Counted from the first letter of the stretch, positions 29,949 through 39,347 are shown. The stretch is DNA of 64,000 nucleotides from Aeromonas lacus (GCF_000764665.1 NZ_JRGM01000154.1:1-64000); one strand, 5' to 3'. The notes: a model not told the origin generated them from the sequence alone. Made by a program: numbers and translations.

Positions 29949-30090
29949 CCGGGGTTCCTCGATTTGGTCAGACGGTTTGCAGTATGGCTGCAGCCAGAGT
30001 GAAAAAATCAATCAAGAGTCGGAAAAGCTGGCTGGCAGACTCTCCGATTTCATCTGATCGCGACAACCGGTGTCTATTGAGGGGCCCAAA

Positions 30091-30120
30091 AAACAGACGG
30101 CGACCCGAGGGTCGCCGTCT
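30091..30120 (-). terminator. Terminator of fklB
   Basis: AGACGGCGACCC / GGGTCGCCGTCT stem with a GAG loop; on the minus strand it is followed by GTTTTTT. Confidence 0.85.
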
Positions 30121-30143
30121 GCATCAAGATCAAGCCAGCCGGA

Positions 30144-30755
30144 TTACAGGATATCCAGCAGCTCTACTTCGAATACCAGCGCGGAGTAGGGCGGGATAGA
30201 ACCGGCACCACGGGCACCGTAGGCCAGATCGTGCGGGATGTAGAGCTTCCACTTGGAGCCAACCGGCATCAATTGCAGCGCTTCAACCCAGCCAGCGATA
30301 ACGCCGGTCACCGGGAACTCGGCCGGCTGACCGCGAGCAACGGAGCTGTCGAAGACGCCACCGTGGGTGAAGGTACCGTGGTAGTGCACGCGTACGGACT
30401 GACCCGCTACCGGCACAGCGCCATTGCCCTCAACCAGCACTTCGTACTGCAGGCCGGAATCGGTCACAGTCACTTCGTCGCGCTTGGCGTTGTCGGCCAG
30501 GAAAGCTTCGCCAGCGGCGGCAGCGGCCTTGGCAACGGCTTCCTGCTCTTCCTGCATGCGAGCGGTGATGACCTGGAAGGCATCGTTGATATCGTCACGG
30601 CTGACCGCGAACTCCAGACCGTTCAGGGCATCTGCCAGACCTTGCTGCAGGGCCGGGATATCCAGACCGGCGAAGGCTTGCTGCGCCAGCTGATCACCCA
30701 TGTTGCGGCCGATGCCATAACTGGCTTTCTGTTCGATAGAGTCGTATTGGGACAT
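30144..30755 (-). CDS. fklB: FKBP-type peptidyl-prolyl cis-trans isomerase FklB
   Basis: 203 residues, matching E. coli FKBP22 (206). The N-terminal helical dimerisation domain starts YDSIEQKASYGIGRNMGDQL. A long helix (near 60-90) links to the C-terminal FKBP domain with VRVHYHGTFTHGGVFDSS and the GSKWKLYIPHDLAYG ligand pocket. No signal peptide, so cytosolic. I start at the ATG at 30755 with GGAG upstream. Assists protein folding at prolines. Confidence 0.95.
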   Translation of the reverse strand: MSQYDSIEQKASYGIGRNMGDQLAQQAFAGLDIPALQQGLADALNGLEFAVSRDDINDAFQVITARMQEEQEAVAKAAAAAGEAFLADNAKRDEVTVTDSGLQYEVLVEGNGAVPVAGQSVRVHYHGTFTHGGVFDSSVARGQPAEFPVTGVIAGWVEALQLMPVGSKWKLYIPHDLAYGARGAGSIPPYSALVFEVELLDIL

Positions 30756-30872
30756 TGAGATGTGCTCCGGGTCCAGATGATAAAAGAGACGGGATGATAT
30801 CAGACTTTTTCGCGAGGTGCTGCCAGCCTCGTGCCTGATTTCCCCGAGCGTGGGAGAGAGTTCACACAAGCA

Positions 30873-30906
30873 AAAAGAGGAGCGCCAGCAAGTGGCGCCC
30901 CTCTTT
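30873..30906 (-). terminator. Terminator of cutC
   Basis: AAGAGGAGCGCCA / TGGCGCCCCTCTT imperfect stem with flanking A and T runs, downstream of cutC on the minus strand. Confidence 0.65.
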
Positions 30907-30959
30907 TGTCCGAAAGGTTATCGTCCAGCAGTACGCGAACTACCGCCACGCGGCCCGTA

Positions 30960-31685
30960 TCAGGTCTTGTCCAGCAGAGCCCGCACCGCTGCGACCTTGG
31001 CGCCATCGGTGATATTGACCCGGCCATCATCCGAGGTGCCCATATTGACGCCATGAGGCACCATACCGCCACGCCAGCCCATGCCGGACATATGCACTTC
31101 GCTCACCCCGGTAAATTCGATGATGGTACGCACGTTGTCGGCATTGACCCCCGCCCCCGGCATCAGGCTGGCTCGCCCCGCCAGCGCCTGTTGCATCGCC
31201 TGCAGATTTTCCAGTCCGGCCAGCGCGGTCGGTGCATGGCCGGAGCTGAGAATGCGCTCGCAGCCGGCAGCGACTATGGTCTCCAGATCGAGCCGCCAGT
31301 CAGAAGAGAGATCGATGGCGCGGTGGAAGGTGACACCCAACGATCCGGCGGCATCCACCAGCGGCTTGAGCTTGGCGGCAGGCACCCGCCCCTCCTCATC
31401 CAGCAGACCGACCACGACCCCTTGCAGACCGGCAGAGCGTGCCGCCGAGATATCTTGCAGCATCATCTCGAACTCACCGTCGTTGAAACAAAAATCTCCG
31501 GCGCGTGGACGGATCATGGCATAGACAGGGACGGTGGCGTGACGCGCGGCCAACTGCATAAAACCATAGGAGGGGGTCAGCCCCCCAAGCCCCAGTGCAG
31601 AGCAGAGCTCGATGCGATCGGCACCGGCCTCCTGGGCAGTGAAAAGGGATTCCAGATTGTCGATGCAGATTTCAAGAGAGGTCAT
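30960..31685 (-). CDS. cutC: CutC family protein (copper homeostasis)
   Basis: 241 residues, a TIM-barrel protein of the CutC family. Conserved elements are EICIDNLESL at 4-13, GADRIELCSALGLGGLTPS near 20-38 and the C-terminal GAGVNADN. The name comes from E. coli copper phenotypes, and the true role is disputed. I start at ATG 31685 with TGAGGA-like sequence on the message. It is 41 bases downstream of nagK in the same direction, probably one operon. Confidence 0.92.
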   Translation of the reverse strand: MTSLEICIDNLESLFTAQEAGADRIELCSALGLGGLTPSYGFMQLAARHATVPVYAMIRPRAGDFCFNDGEFEMMLQDISAARSAGLQGVVVGLLDEEGRVPAAKLKPLVDAAGSLGVTFHRAIDLSSDWRLDLETIVAAGCERILSSGHAPTALAGLENLQAMQQALAGRASLMPGAGVNADNVRTIIEFTGVSEVHMSGMGWRGGMVPHGVNMGTSDDGRVNITDGAKVAAVRALLDKT

Positions 31686-31726
31686 GAGGACTCCTTTTAT
31701 CGGGGAGATCAGACCTGCATCTGATC

Positions 31727-32629
31727 TCATAGATTGAGCAAGGCTGCGCCCCGCACTCCACCAGCACCGCCAAAACGGGCCTCGCGGATCTCGGGCAGAG
31801 CCACCCCAGGCAGCAGATGGCCGGGCAGGCGCAGCGGCAACTGTTCGTAAAGGGCAGGCAGGCCGCTCAGGCCGCCCCCCAACACAACCACCTCGGGATC
31901 CATCACCGAAATGGCGGTAGCAAGTCCGGCCGCCAGGATCTCCAGCCAGCAGTCGATGGTGGCGACGGCATGGGGCTCATGAGCCTCGAAGCGCGCCACA
32001 ATCTGATGGCCGGTGGCCCGGTGGCCGTGAAAATGGTAGTAGAGGCGCTCAAGGCCTGTACCGGATGCATAGGTTTCAAAACAGACCAGACGGCCACAGC
32101 CGCAGCGGGGACGAGGCAAGTCGGGATACTTCATCAGGATGGTCGCCGGCAGCGGATAGTGACCGATTTCGCCAGCCAGCCAGTTACGCCCCTGGATCAG
32201 GGTGTCTGCCAGATAGATGGCACCACCGATGCCGGTGCCGATGGTCATGCCCAGCGCACTGCCAGCCCCATCGGCCGCTCCTTTGTGTACTTCCGACCAG
32301 AGGAAACAGTTGGCATCGTTGTCCACCTTGACCGGCCGCGCCAACAGCTCGGCCACATCAGCCCCCAGATGGCGACCATTGATGGAGGGGAGGTTCGCCG
32401 CCACTATGCTCTGGTCGTGACGGTTGAGAATGCCGGGCAAACCGATGCCAACCGCCCCTTTGACACCAAAGCGGGTATCGGCCTGCTCGACCCTTGAGCG
32501 AACCAGCTGCAACAGCCCCTGATAGTCATCACCGGGCGTACTCATACGCTCTTCATGGCAGAGGTTCAGCGCGCCGTCGTAGACAGCGAACGCAATCTTG
32601 GTACCACCGATATCAAAGCCGTAATACAT
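31727..32629 (-). CDS. nagK: N-acetylglucosamine kinase (ROK family)
   Basis: Phosphorylates N-acetylglucosamine recovered from cell-wall turnover to GlcNAc-6-P. 300 residues against 303 in E. coli NagK. ATP motif DIGGTKIAFAVYD at residues 6-18, catalytic Asp in VDNDANCF near 107, and the ROK zinc motif CGCGRLVCFETYASG near 178-192 are all present. Operon with cutC. Specificity for GlcNAc is inferred from overall similarity, since ROK kinases vary. Confidence 0.9.
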   Translation of the reverse strand: MYYGFDIGGTKIAFAVYDGALNLCHEERMSTPGDDYQGLLQLVRSRVEQADTRFGVKGAVGIGLPGILNRHDQSIVAANLPSINGRHLGADVAELLARPVKVDNDANCFLWSEVHKGAADGAGSALGMTIGTGIGGAIYLADTLIQGRNWLAGEIGHYPLPATILMKYPDLPRPRCGCGRLVCFETYASGTGLERLYYHFHGHRATGHQIVARFEAHEPHAVATIDCWLEILAAGLATAISVMDPEVVVLGGGLSGLPALYEQLPLRLPGHLLPGVALPEIREARFGGAGGVRGAALLNL

Positions 32630-32732
32630 GCCGCACTCCCTGTCAGCGAGTTCTCATCCCATCTGTTTCGGGTGACATTGTATTAATTCGCTAAAAAAAT
32701 AAAGTGACCGGGGGCGAAAAACGGGAGAGAGA

Positions 32733-33239
32733 TCAGAGCAAACGGGACATTTCCCGCTGCAGACAGGGGTGGCCAAGGCTCATCAGGGTGCGCTCCTGAC
32801 CATCAAACATGAAACCGCGGCGCAGGTAGAAGCCCTCGCCGATGTGATTGCCATCAAGCAGCCACAACTTGACGCAGGAGCAGCGGCTTCGGCGCATCTG
32901 CATCGCCACCGCCTGCCACAGCCGCTTGCCATAGCCCTGCCGCCAGTGGTCGGGGTGAAGATAGAAGGCGCGGATCCAGGCGATGGTCTCATCCCCCTCC
33001 TGCACCGGTTGCCAGTAGAGCAGGCCGATGACCACCTCATCGAGACAGAGCAGCATGGGCCTTGGCCCAGCGTCAGCCAACCGCTGCTGCCAGATCTGCA
33101 GATGGGAGGTCACCGCCAGCTGCTCCAGCAGATCCGGGCCCAGCACCTGACCATAGGCAGCGAGCCAGCTGGCCCGCTGCATTACCGTCATGGCGGCAGC
33201 ATCCTCGGGCCGCGCCATGCGCAGGCTTATGCCTTGCAT
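32733..33239 (-). CDS. GNAT family N-acetyltransferase
   Basis: 168 residues, a single GNAT fold. The acetyl-CoA-binding loop QGYGKRLWQAV lies near residue 100. Substrate unknown. Its first codons overlap the end of the M48 protease gene by 13 bases, so it is translated from the same message. An internal ATG at codon 8 could also be the start. Confidence 0.85.
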   Translation of the reverse strand: MQGISLRMARPEDAAAMTVMQRASWLAAYGQVLGPDLLEQLAVTSHLQIWQQRLADAGPRPMLLCLDEVVIGLLYWQPVQEGDETIAWIRAFYLHPDHWRQGYGKRLWQAVAMQMRRSRCSCVKLWLLDGNHIGEGFYLRRGFMFDGQERTLMSLGHPCLQREMSRLL

Positions 33240-34033
33240 TGGGGCACCAGACCCGACGCGCGAGCCTGTTGATAGAGCGGCTCGACTTCAACCTGCTGTG
33301 CCTGCAGATCGGCGATCCGGCTCTCGTTGCTCGGGTGGGTGGAGAGCAGCTGGGGCGGATTGTTGCCACCGGAGGCGGCGCTCATGTTTTGCCACAGCGG
33401 AATCGCTTCGGCCGGGTTGAAACCGGCACGCGCCATCAGCTCCAGACCCAGCCGGTCCGCTTCGCTCTCCTGGGTGCGGCCATAGGGGAGCATCACCCCT
33501 ACCTGCATGCCGAGGCCAAGGGCCGCCATGGTGGCGCCACGATACTCGCTGCTGCCCAAGGCAACATCGGCGGCCGCCATACCAATACCGGCCAGCTGGC
33601 TGCGGGAGAGACGTTCATTGGAGTGCTGGGCCAGCACGTGGGTCAGCTCGTGACCGATAACGGTCGCCAGCTGATCCTGATTCTTGGCCACCTTGAGCAG
33701 GCCGCTGTAGACCCCGATCTTGCCGCCGGGCAGCGCAAAGGCGTTGACCTGCTTGGAGTCAAACACCACAACTTCCCAGTTGGTAATGCCGTAGCTGGCG
33801 GGCACCTGGGCTGCGACAGCCTTGGCGACGCAGGAGACATAGGCGTTCATTTTGGCATCCGTGCTCACCTTCTCCTGCTGCTTCATCTGGGCAAACGAGT
33901 CGGCACCCAGCTGGTTCATCTGCTGGGGAGAGTAGAGCAGCATCTGGCTGCGGCCGGTCGGCGACTGGGCACAAGCGACCAGCAGGGAACTGCAGAGGGC
34001 TACCAGGCCAAACTTGGAGAGAGACGCAATCAT
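33227..34033 (-). CDS. M48 family zinc metalloprotease lipoprotein (LoiP-like)
   Basis: 268 residues with a lipoprotein signal peptide (lipobox LVAC, so Cys about residue 21). The zinc site HELTH lies near residue 130 in IGHELTHVLAQHSNE, with the third ligand Glu in the downstream ESEADRLGLELMA motif. It resembles E. coli LoiP/YggG, which acts at the outer membrane in quality control. AAGGA precedes the ATG at 34033. First gene of a pair with the overlapping GNAT gene. Confidence 0.92.
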   Translation of the reverse strand: MIASLSKFGLVALCSSLLVACAQSPTGRSQMLLYSPQQMNQLGADSFAQMKQQEKVSTDAKMNAYVSCVAKAVAAQVPASYGITNWEVVVFDSKQVNAFALPGGKIGVYSGLLKVAKNQDQLATVIGHELTHVLAQHSNERLSRSQLAGIGMAAADVALGSSEYRGATMAALGLGMQVGVMLPYGRTQESEADRLGLELMARAGFNPAEAIPLWQNMSAASGGNNPPQLLSTHPSNESRIADLQAQQVEVEPLYQQARASGLVPQCKA

Positions 34034-34163
34034 GAAGGGGTCCTTTGCCATAACGTTGCCCTATTCTCGGAAATGCCGCCCAGCTCTGCAAGGGAGCCGG
34101 GGCCATGCCGGTGCAAAAAGATCATGCGTCCACTATTAACAACATTGACAGTCACCAAAAACA

Positions 34164-34190
34164 AAACGAGCCCCGCAGGGCTCGTTTTTA
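34164..34190. terminator. Terminator downstream of pstS
   Basis: AAACGAGCCC-CGCA-GGGCTCGTTT with flanking A and T runs, 20 bases past the pstS stop. Confidence 0.8.
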
Positions 34191-34211
34191 CACTCTCTGG
34201 ATATCGAACTA

Positions 34212-35186
34212 TCAGTTGATGCCCAGTTTCTTCAGGTCAGCTAACGCGACCTTGGCCGGAACCGGTACATAGCCATCTTTGGCAACGATATTCTGACCCG
34301 CCTTGGAGAGGATCATCTTGAGGAACTGTTGCTCCATCGGGGAGAGCGGCTTGTTCGGGTGCTTGTTCACGTAAACGTAGAGGAAGCGGGAGAGCGGATA
34401 CTTGCCGGTGATGGCGTTGTCAGCGTTCGCTTCGATAAAGGTCTTGCCATCCTTGGAGAGCGGAACCGCACGCACGCCGGAGGTGACGTAGCCGATGCCG
34501 GAGTAACCGATGCCGTTCAGGGAGGCGGAGACGGACTGCACCACGGAGGCGGAACCCGGCTGCTCGTTCACACCGCTCTTGAAGTCGCCGTTACACAGGG
34601 CGTGCTCCTTGAAGTAACCGTAAGTACCGGATACGGAGTTGCGACCGAACAGTTGCAGATCCTTGCCGGACCAGTTCCCGGTCAGACCCAGATCAGACCA
34701 CTTGGTGGCCGCCTTGGCTTCGCCGCACTTGAGGGTGCTGGAGAAGATGGCGTCGATCTGCGGCATGGTCAGCCCCTTGATGGGGTTATCTTTGTTGACG
34801 AACACGGCCAGAGCATCGACTGCGACGCGGATAGCTGTCGGCTTGTAGCCGTAACGCTTCTCGAATGCTTCCTCTTCACCGGCCTTCATGGCGCGGCTCA
34901 TCGGGCCAAACTGGGCAACACCCTCGGTCAGGGCAGTCGGCGCGGTAGAGGAGCCGGCAGCCTGGATCTGCACGTTGACGTTGGGATACATGCGCTTAAA
35001 TTCTTCAGCCCACAGGGTCATCATGTTGGCCAGGGTATCCGAGCCGACAGAGGACAGGTTGCCCGAGATGCCGCTGGTCGGGGTGTATTCCGGCAGGTTT
35101 TTATCGACACCATAGGCCAGGGTGCTGGCAGAAAAGAGGGTTGCTGCGGTGAATCCGATTACACCAGCCAGTTTGTTGAGTTTCAT
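34212..35186 (-). CDS. pstS: Phosphate ABC transporter substrate-binding protein PstS
   Basis: Periplasmic high-affinity phosphate-binding protein, 324 residues, signal peptide to about residue 24 (STLAYG). Phosphate-contacting blocks are [18 protein letters not shown] near 46-63 and [15 protein letters not shown] near 74-90, with [12 protein letters not shown] near 180. A Pho box sits in its promoter. No pstC, pstA or pstB follows it in this window. It lies downstream of phoBR in the same direction but beyond a terminator, with its own promoter. Confidence 0.93.
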   Translation of the reverse strand: MKLNKLAGVIGFTAATLFSASTLAYGVDKNLPEYTPTSGISGNLSSVGSDTLANMMTLWAEEFKRMYPNVNVQIQAAGSSTAPTALTEGVAQFGPMSRAMKAGEEEAFEKRYGYKPTAIRVAVDALAVFVNKDNPIKGLTMPQIDAIFSSTLKCGEAKAATKWSDLGLTGNWSGKDLQLFGRNSVSGTYGYFKEHALCNGDFKSGVNEQPGSASVVQSVSASLNGIGYSGIGYVTSGVRAVPLSKDGKTFIEANADNAITGKYPLSRFLYVYVNKHPNKPLSPMEQQFLKMILSKAGQNIVAKDGYVPVPAKVALADLKKLGIN

Positions 35187-35245
35187 CCAATCTCTCCAAA
35201 GTTACAGAAGGTCCGTTCTTAAAACGGCGCCAGTATCTGACCTGG

Positions 35246-35287
35246 CAGTGACAAATTTATGGATTTAATGTGACACTTTAATGACAT
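35246..35287 (-). promoter_or_regulatory. Pho box upstream of pstS
   Basis: On the minus strand ATGTCATTAAAGTGTCAC (35287-35270) matches the PhoB consensus of two direct heptamers around a 4-base AT spacer. A further half site (TTTGTCACTG at about 35255-35246) follows two turns on, giving a tandem array typical of PhoB-activated pst promoters. Confidence 0.85.
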
Positions 35288-35308
35288 GGCGGCGCTTTTA
35301 TCTAAATG

Positions 35309-35333
35309 GCAAAGGGCTGCTAACGCAGCCCTT
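35309..35333 (-). terminator. Hairpin downstream of phoR
   Basis: AAGGGCTGC-TAAC-GCAGCCCTT stem past the phoR stop; the following T run is weak, so termination may be partial. Confidence 0.55.
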
Positions 35334-35363
35334 CCCCTATATCTAACACCTTGTCATAAAAGA

Positions 35364-36659
35364 CTATTTTATCACCACCATCCGGCCGGGGATAAGAAAG
35401 CTGAAGCGGCTGCCAAAGCCGACCCGGCTCTCGATATCGAGCTGGCAGTCGTGGTGGCTCAAGGCATGCTTGACGATGGCAAGGCCGAGGCCGGAGCCAC
35501 CGGTGTGGCGCGAGCGCGCCTTGTCCACCCGATAAAAACGCTCGGTGAGCCGTGCCAGATGCTCGGGCGGGATCCCCTCCCCCTCATCCTGCACCGCAAA
35601 CAGCGCCATCGCCCCCTGCTTGCGCCACTCCACCGTCACCTTGCGCCCCGGCGGTGTGTAGTGAATGGCGTTGTAGACCAGATTGGAGACGGCGCTGCGC
35701 AGCTGTTCCTGATCGCCGCGCACCAAGAGGTTGGGCTGCACTACGAACTCGATCTGATGGGCCCGCTCGCCCGAAAGCGCCCGCGCCTCCTGCTCCAGCA
35801 GCCCCAGCATGGCGGGCATGTCTACCAGATGGGAGAGATCCACGCTCGGAGCCGCCTCGATGCGTGACAGGGTGAGCAGCTGATTGACCAGATTGTCCAT
35901 CCGGATGGTCTGCTCCATCATCACCCGGTGCGCCTTGGCCCACATGGCGGGCGGCGGCGGCTCCTCGGTCATCTCCAGATAGCCCTTGAGCACGGTAAGC
36001 GGGGTGCGTAGCTCATGAGAAACGTTGGAGACAAAGTGTTTGCGGGTCTTCTCCAGACTGCGCAAGCGGGTGACATCGCGCACCACCAGCATCGCCTGAT
36101 CGGAGGCGTAGGGCATGATGCGAAACTCGAGAAACTTCTCCTCGTTGACCGGGGAGTGCATCTCCAATGGCTCGTCAAAAGCCTGTTTCGCCAGATAGGC
36201 GGTGAAGGCCGGATTGCGGATCAGGTTGCCGATATGCTGACCGGCATCTTCCGGCCAGCGAAAACCGAGCAACTGCTCCGCCAGCCGGTTGCACCAGAGG
36301 ATGCTGCCATCATCGCGCAATACTACGGCCGCGTCGGGCAATGCCTCGGCCCCTTCCCGAAAGCGGCGGATAAGACCCGCCAGCTCGCGGCGTCGGGCGC
36401 GGTGGCGCTGCTGCAACTTGTAGATGCCGTTGAAGATGTGCTCCCAACTGCCTTTGCCGTTGGGAGGAACCAGGCTGCGATCGTGCCACAGCCAGTCCGA
36501 CAACCGCTTCTGGAAGCGGTAGTGCCAGCCAAGATGGAGCAACGCAGCGACCAGCAGAGTGAGCGAAAGGTGATCAATCAGCCAGCCAACCAATGCGAAG
36601 GGCGCGTAAAAAAATGCCATTCGCCACAACTGTCGCCGCCAGGCGTAGGGTTGCAACAT
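35364..36659 (-). CDS. phoR: Phosphate sensor histidine kinase PhoR
   Basis: 431 residues. Two closely spaced membrane helices near 10-45 without a periplasmic loop, a charged linker, a PAS domain (about 105-200), the H box FVSNVSHELRTPLTVLKGYL near residue 210, and an ATPase domain with NAIHYTP (N box), DEGEGIPPEHL (G1) and GGSGLGLAIV (G2). Phosphorylates PhoB under phosphate limitation. It starts 8 bases after the phoB stop, one operon. Control is expected through PstSCAB and PhoU, which are not in this window apart from pstS. Confidence 0.95.
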   Translation of the reverse strand: MLQPYAWRRQLWRMAFFYAPFALVGWLIDHLSLTLLVAALLHLGWHYRFQKRLSDWLWHDRSLVPPNGKGSWEHIFNGIYKLQQRHRARRRELAGLIRRFREGAEALPDAAVVLRDDGSILWCNRLAEQLLGFRWPEDAGQHIGNLIRNPAFTAYLAKQAFDEPLEMHSPVNEEKFLEFRIMPYASDQAMLVVRDVTRLRSLEKTRKHFVSNVSHELRTPLTVLKGYLEMTEEPPPPAMWAKAHRVMMEQTIRMDNLVNQLLTLSRIEAAPSVDLSHLVDMPAMLGLLEQEARALSGERAHQIEFVVQPNLLVRGDQEQLRSAVSNLVYNAIHYTPPGRKVTVEWRKQGAMALFAVQDEGEGIPPEHLARLTERFYRVDKARSRHTGGSGLGLAIVKHALSHHDCQLDIESRVGFGSRFSFLIPGRMVVIK

Positions 36660-36667
36660 AACAGCCT

Positions 36668-37357
36668 CTAGAGACGGGTTGAGAAGCGGTATCCGGCTCC
36701 ACGCACCGTCTGAATCAATCTATCGTGTCCTGTCTCTTCGATCGCCTTGCGCAGGCGGCGAATATGGACATCCACGGTTCTGTCCTCGACGTACACATTG
36801 GTACCCCAGACATTGTTGAGCAGCTGCTCTCGGCTGTAGACCCGCTCGGGGTGGGTCATGAAGAAGTGCAGCAGCTTGAATTCGGTTGGCCCCATGTCGA
36901 GCGCCCTCTCTTCGGCGCTGACCCGGTGCGAAACGGGATCCAGTTTGAGACCCTGCACCTCGATCACCTCGTCCACCGAGGTGGGAGAGACGCGGCGCAT
37001 CACCGCATGAAGGCGGGCAGTCAGCTCCTTGGGAGAGAAAGGCTTGGTGATGTAGTCATCGGCCCCCGCTTCGAGGCCGCGGACCTTGTCCTCCTCCTCG
37101 CCGCGCGCGGTCAGCATCACCACCGGGATCTGGCGGGTCACTTCATCCTGCTTGAGCTGCTTGATGAACTGGATGCCGCTGCCGCCAGGCATCATCCAGT
37201 CGAGCACGATGAGTTCCGGGTAGGGTTCGCGCACCTTCGCCAGTCCATCGGCAAAATCTTCCGCTTCAATCGTCTCATATCCCTTCTGTTCCAGCACGAA
37301 ACAGAGCATTTCGCGGATCGGTGCTTCGTCCTCGACCACCAGAATTCGCTTAGCCAT
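36668..37357 (-). CDS. phoB: Phosphate response regulator PhoB
   Basis: OmpR-family DNA-binding response regulator, 229 residues. Receiver with acidic triad VVEDEAP and the phosphorylated Asp in [11 protein letters not shown] near residue 53, plus KPFSPKEL. The winged-helix domain in the C-terminal 100 residues ([27 protein letters not shown]). I start at ATG 37357 ([11 protein letters not shown]) after a GAGAGAGAAGGGA stretch. A Pho box lies just upstream, indicating autoregulation. Confidence 0.95.
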   Translation of the reverse strand: MAKRILVVEDEAPIREMLCFVLEQKGYETIEAEDFADGLAKVREPYPELIVLDWMMPGGSGIQFIKQLKQDEVTRQIPVVMLTARGEEEDKVRGLEAGADDYITKPFSPKELTARLHAVMRRVSPTSVDEVIEVQGLKLDPVSHRVSAEERALDMGPTEFKLLHFFMTHPERVYSREQLLNNVWGTNVYVEDRTVDVHIRRLRKAIEETGHDRLIQTVRGAGYRFSTRL

Positions 37358-37408
37358 TCCCTTCTCTCTCCTCTGTGAAGATGGGTGCGCCAATTATTAG
37401 AATTTTCT

Positions 37409-37434
37409 GTGACACTTTTATGACTTTGTGACAG
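37409..37434 (-). promoter_or_regulatory. Pho box upstream of phoB
   Basis: On the minus strand CTGTCACAAAGTCATAAAAGTGTCAC can be read as overlapping PhoB heptamers (AAGTCATAAAAGTGTCAC the best pair), about 52 bases before the phoB ATG. Fits PhoB autoactivation. Confidence 0.8.
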
Positions 37435-37452
37435 ACGGGATGATAAACGTTT

Positions 37453-37872
37453 TCAAATGCCACTGGCAGATATCCGTTGCAGCAAATCCCAGCGGTTGCC
37501 ACTGATATCTTCAAATACCACTACGGTGCCGTAAGACTCGTCACGGGGCTGTTCACAAAAATGAACACCGTACTGCTGCATCCGCCGGTAATCCCGCCAG
37601 AAGTCATCGGTCTCAAGGAACAGAAATACCCGCCCGCCGCCCTGCTTGCCGATGGCGGCACGCTGCTCTTCACTGACGGCGCGGGCCAGCAGCAGCGCAG
37701 AACCGGGGCTACCCGCCGGAGCGACCCGCACCCAGCGCTTGCCAGGTTTGCCCGGCTCATCGAGCCGGGTATCTTCCAGCAGCGCAAACCCCAGCCCCTC
37801 GGTAAAAAAGGCGATGGCCTCGTCGTAATCGGCCACCAGCAGGGTCAAGGCCCCGATGGTTTGTCCTCTCAT
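37453..37872 (-). CDS. VOC family (glyoxalase/bleomycin-resistance fold) protein
   Basis: 139 residues with two beta-alpha-beta-beta-beta modules. The opening QTIGALTLLVADYDEAIAFF is typical of the fold, and it ends with VFEDISGNRWDLLQ. Metal-binding residues are only partly recognisable. Substrate unknown; often a lyase or drug-binding protein. Single gene between phoB and a diguanylate cyclase. Confidence 0.85.
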   Translation of the reverse strand: MRGQTIGALTLLVADYDEAIAFFTEGLGFALLEDTRLDEPGKPGKRWVRVAPAGSPGSALLLARAVSEEQRAAIGKQGGGRVFLFLETDDFWRDYRRMQQYGVHFCEQPRDESYGTVVVFEDISGNRWDLLQRISASGI

Positions 37873-37934
37873 ATCGTTCTGCCCGTTTTAAAAGATGTTG
37901 TCGAATAGTGGTAAGAAACGGCGTTCTGCCCCCC

Positions 37935-39215
37935 TCACTGCGCTTCCACTCGGTTGCGGCCACGCTGCTTGGCCTGATAGAGCGCCTCATCGGCCCGCTT
38001 GAGCACCCGCTCCGGGCTGTCTCCCCCCCGTTCGGCCACCCCGAACGAGGCGGTCACCTGCAGGGAGGAGGGCCAGTGGGGATACTCTTCCAGCCTGGCG
38101 CGCAACCGTTCGGCCAATGCACAGGCTCGCAGCAGGTCGTAATGAAGGCAGAGCAGCACGAACTCCTCGCCCCCCCAGCGCACAAGATGGCAGAGCGCAT
38201 CGCTGTTTAGCTGGATTTCGCTGACCAGATGCTTGAGCACCTCGTCACCCACCGGATGGCCATGGGTGTCGTTGATCTGCTTGAAGTGGTCCACATCGAT
38301 ATAGATGAAGGCAAACGGCAGATCGCCGATATCGGCCAGCAACCGCTCCCCGCCCAGACGGTTGAGGGCGCCGGTGAGCGGATCGTAACAGGCCAGCTCG
38401 CGGGAGCGGCGGCTCTCCTCGCTCAGACTGCGGTTGAGCGCCTCCACCTCCTCTTTCGCGCGATTGGCGTGGCGCAACCGCTGCTTCATATGCAGGTGGT
38501 TGACCATAAAGGTGGCGCAGCCATAGAGAAACCAGACCAGCAGGATCAGGCGATAGAAGAGGGTGGCATCCAGCCAATCGCCATGAAACCGCAGCTCTTC
38601 GATCACCACGCCGTGCTCACCCGGCGACATGTCCGATCCCGCCGCAATCTCGATGGCGTAGACCCGGCTCAAATCTGGCCCCTGCAACTGCAAGGGCACC
38701 TTGTAGCGCTTGATCCACCAGGTGGCCGGGGTAAACACGTCAAGCGGCACCTCGTGGCTTCTGCCGTAGTCGGCGGGGCGGAAGATGATCTCGTTGAACT
38801 TGGGCGACATGGGATCCCCGGGGATATTGAATGCCCGGTTGTAGTTGCGTAGATAGAAGCGCCAATCCTGCTGACCATTGCCGGTCACGCGCAGGCGCAC
38901 ATGGAGCGTCTTGAAACGCCCAAGGTTGAGCCCCTGCTCGGGGGCCGAAAGCGTCAGGATCAAACCGCAGCCGGGATAGGTGCTGGGCTCGTCGGAACGG
39001 GTACAGCTCACGCCGGGCTCCCCTTCCAGCGAGGGGGCATAGCGGGCCGATGCCTCACTCGCGCCGGAAGCCCGCGTCACCTCGACGGTGTGGGGCCAGT
39101 TTTTGATATCCAGCACCCGCTCGGGACCGAACTCGAACAGCAGAATGGAACAGCCTGTCAATGCCAGTAGATACCAGAAAACGGACTCGGCAAAACGGGA
39201 ACCGGAAGCGAGCAT
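37935..39215 (-). CDS. Diguanylate cyclase with a large periplasmic beta-rich sensor
   Basis: 426 residues. TM1 near 10-30. The periplasmic domain of about 180 residues (30-215) is rich in beta strands, with aromatic segments such as DWRFYLRNYNRAF and TPATWWIKRYKVPL, reminiscent of galactose-binding or carbohydrate-binding jelly rolls. TM2 near 220-240, a short coiled coil, then GGDEF with LVRWGGEEFVLL near 365. The canonical RxxD inhibitory site is absent. Makes c-di-GMP; the signal is unknown. Confidence 0.88.
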   Translation of the reverse strand: MLASGSRFAESVFWYLLALTGCSILLFEFGPERVLDIKNWPHTVEVTRASGASEASARYAPSLEGEPGVSCTRSDEPSTYPGCGLILTLSAPEQGLNLGRFKTLHVRLRVTGNGQQDWRFYLRNYNRAFNIPGDPMSPKFNEIIFRPADYGRSHEVPLDVFTPATWWIKRYKVPLQLQGPDLSRVYAIEIAAGSDMSPGEHGVVIEELRFHGDWLDATLFYRLILLVWFLYGCATFMVNHLHMKQRLRHANRAKEEVEALNRSLSEESRRSRELACYDPLTGALNRLGGERLLADIGDLPFAFIYIDVDHFKQINDTHGHPVGDEVLKHLVSEIQLNSDALCHLVRWGGEEFVLLCLHYDLLRACALAERLRARLEEYPHWPSSLQVTASFGVAERGGDSPERVLKRADEALYQAKQRGRNRVEAQ

Positions 39216-39347
39216 GCTTACCCCATGGCATCAGGATGGATGCACAAACCTCAGGATCAAGCCGGGCAGCATAGCCCCGGCCTCATCGTGGAATCTCGAA
39301 ACAAGCCACTATGATACCCTCGATAACGACAATAAACATGCGGCTTA

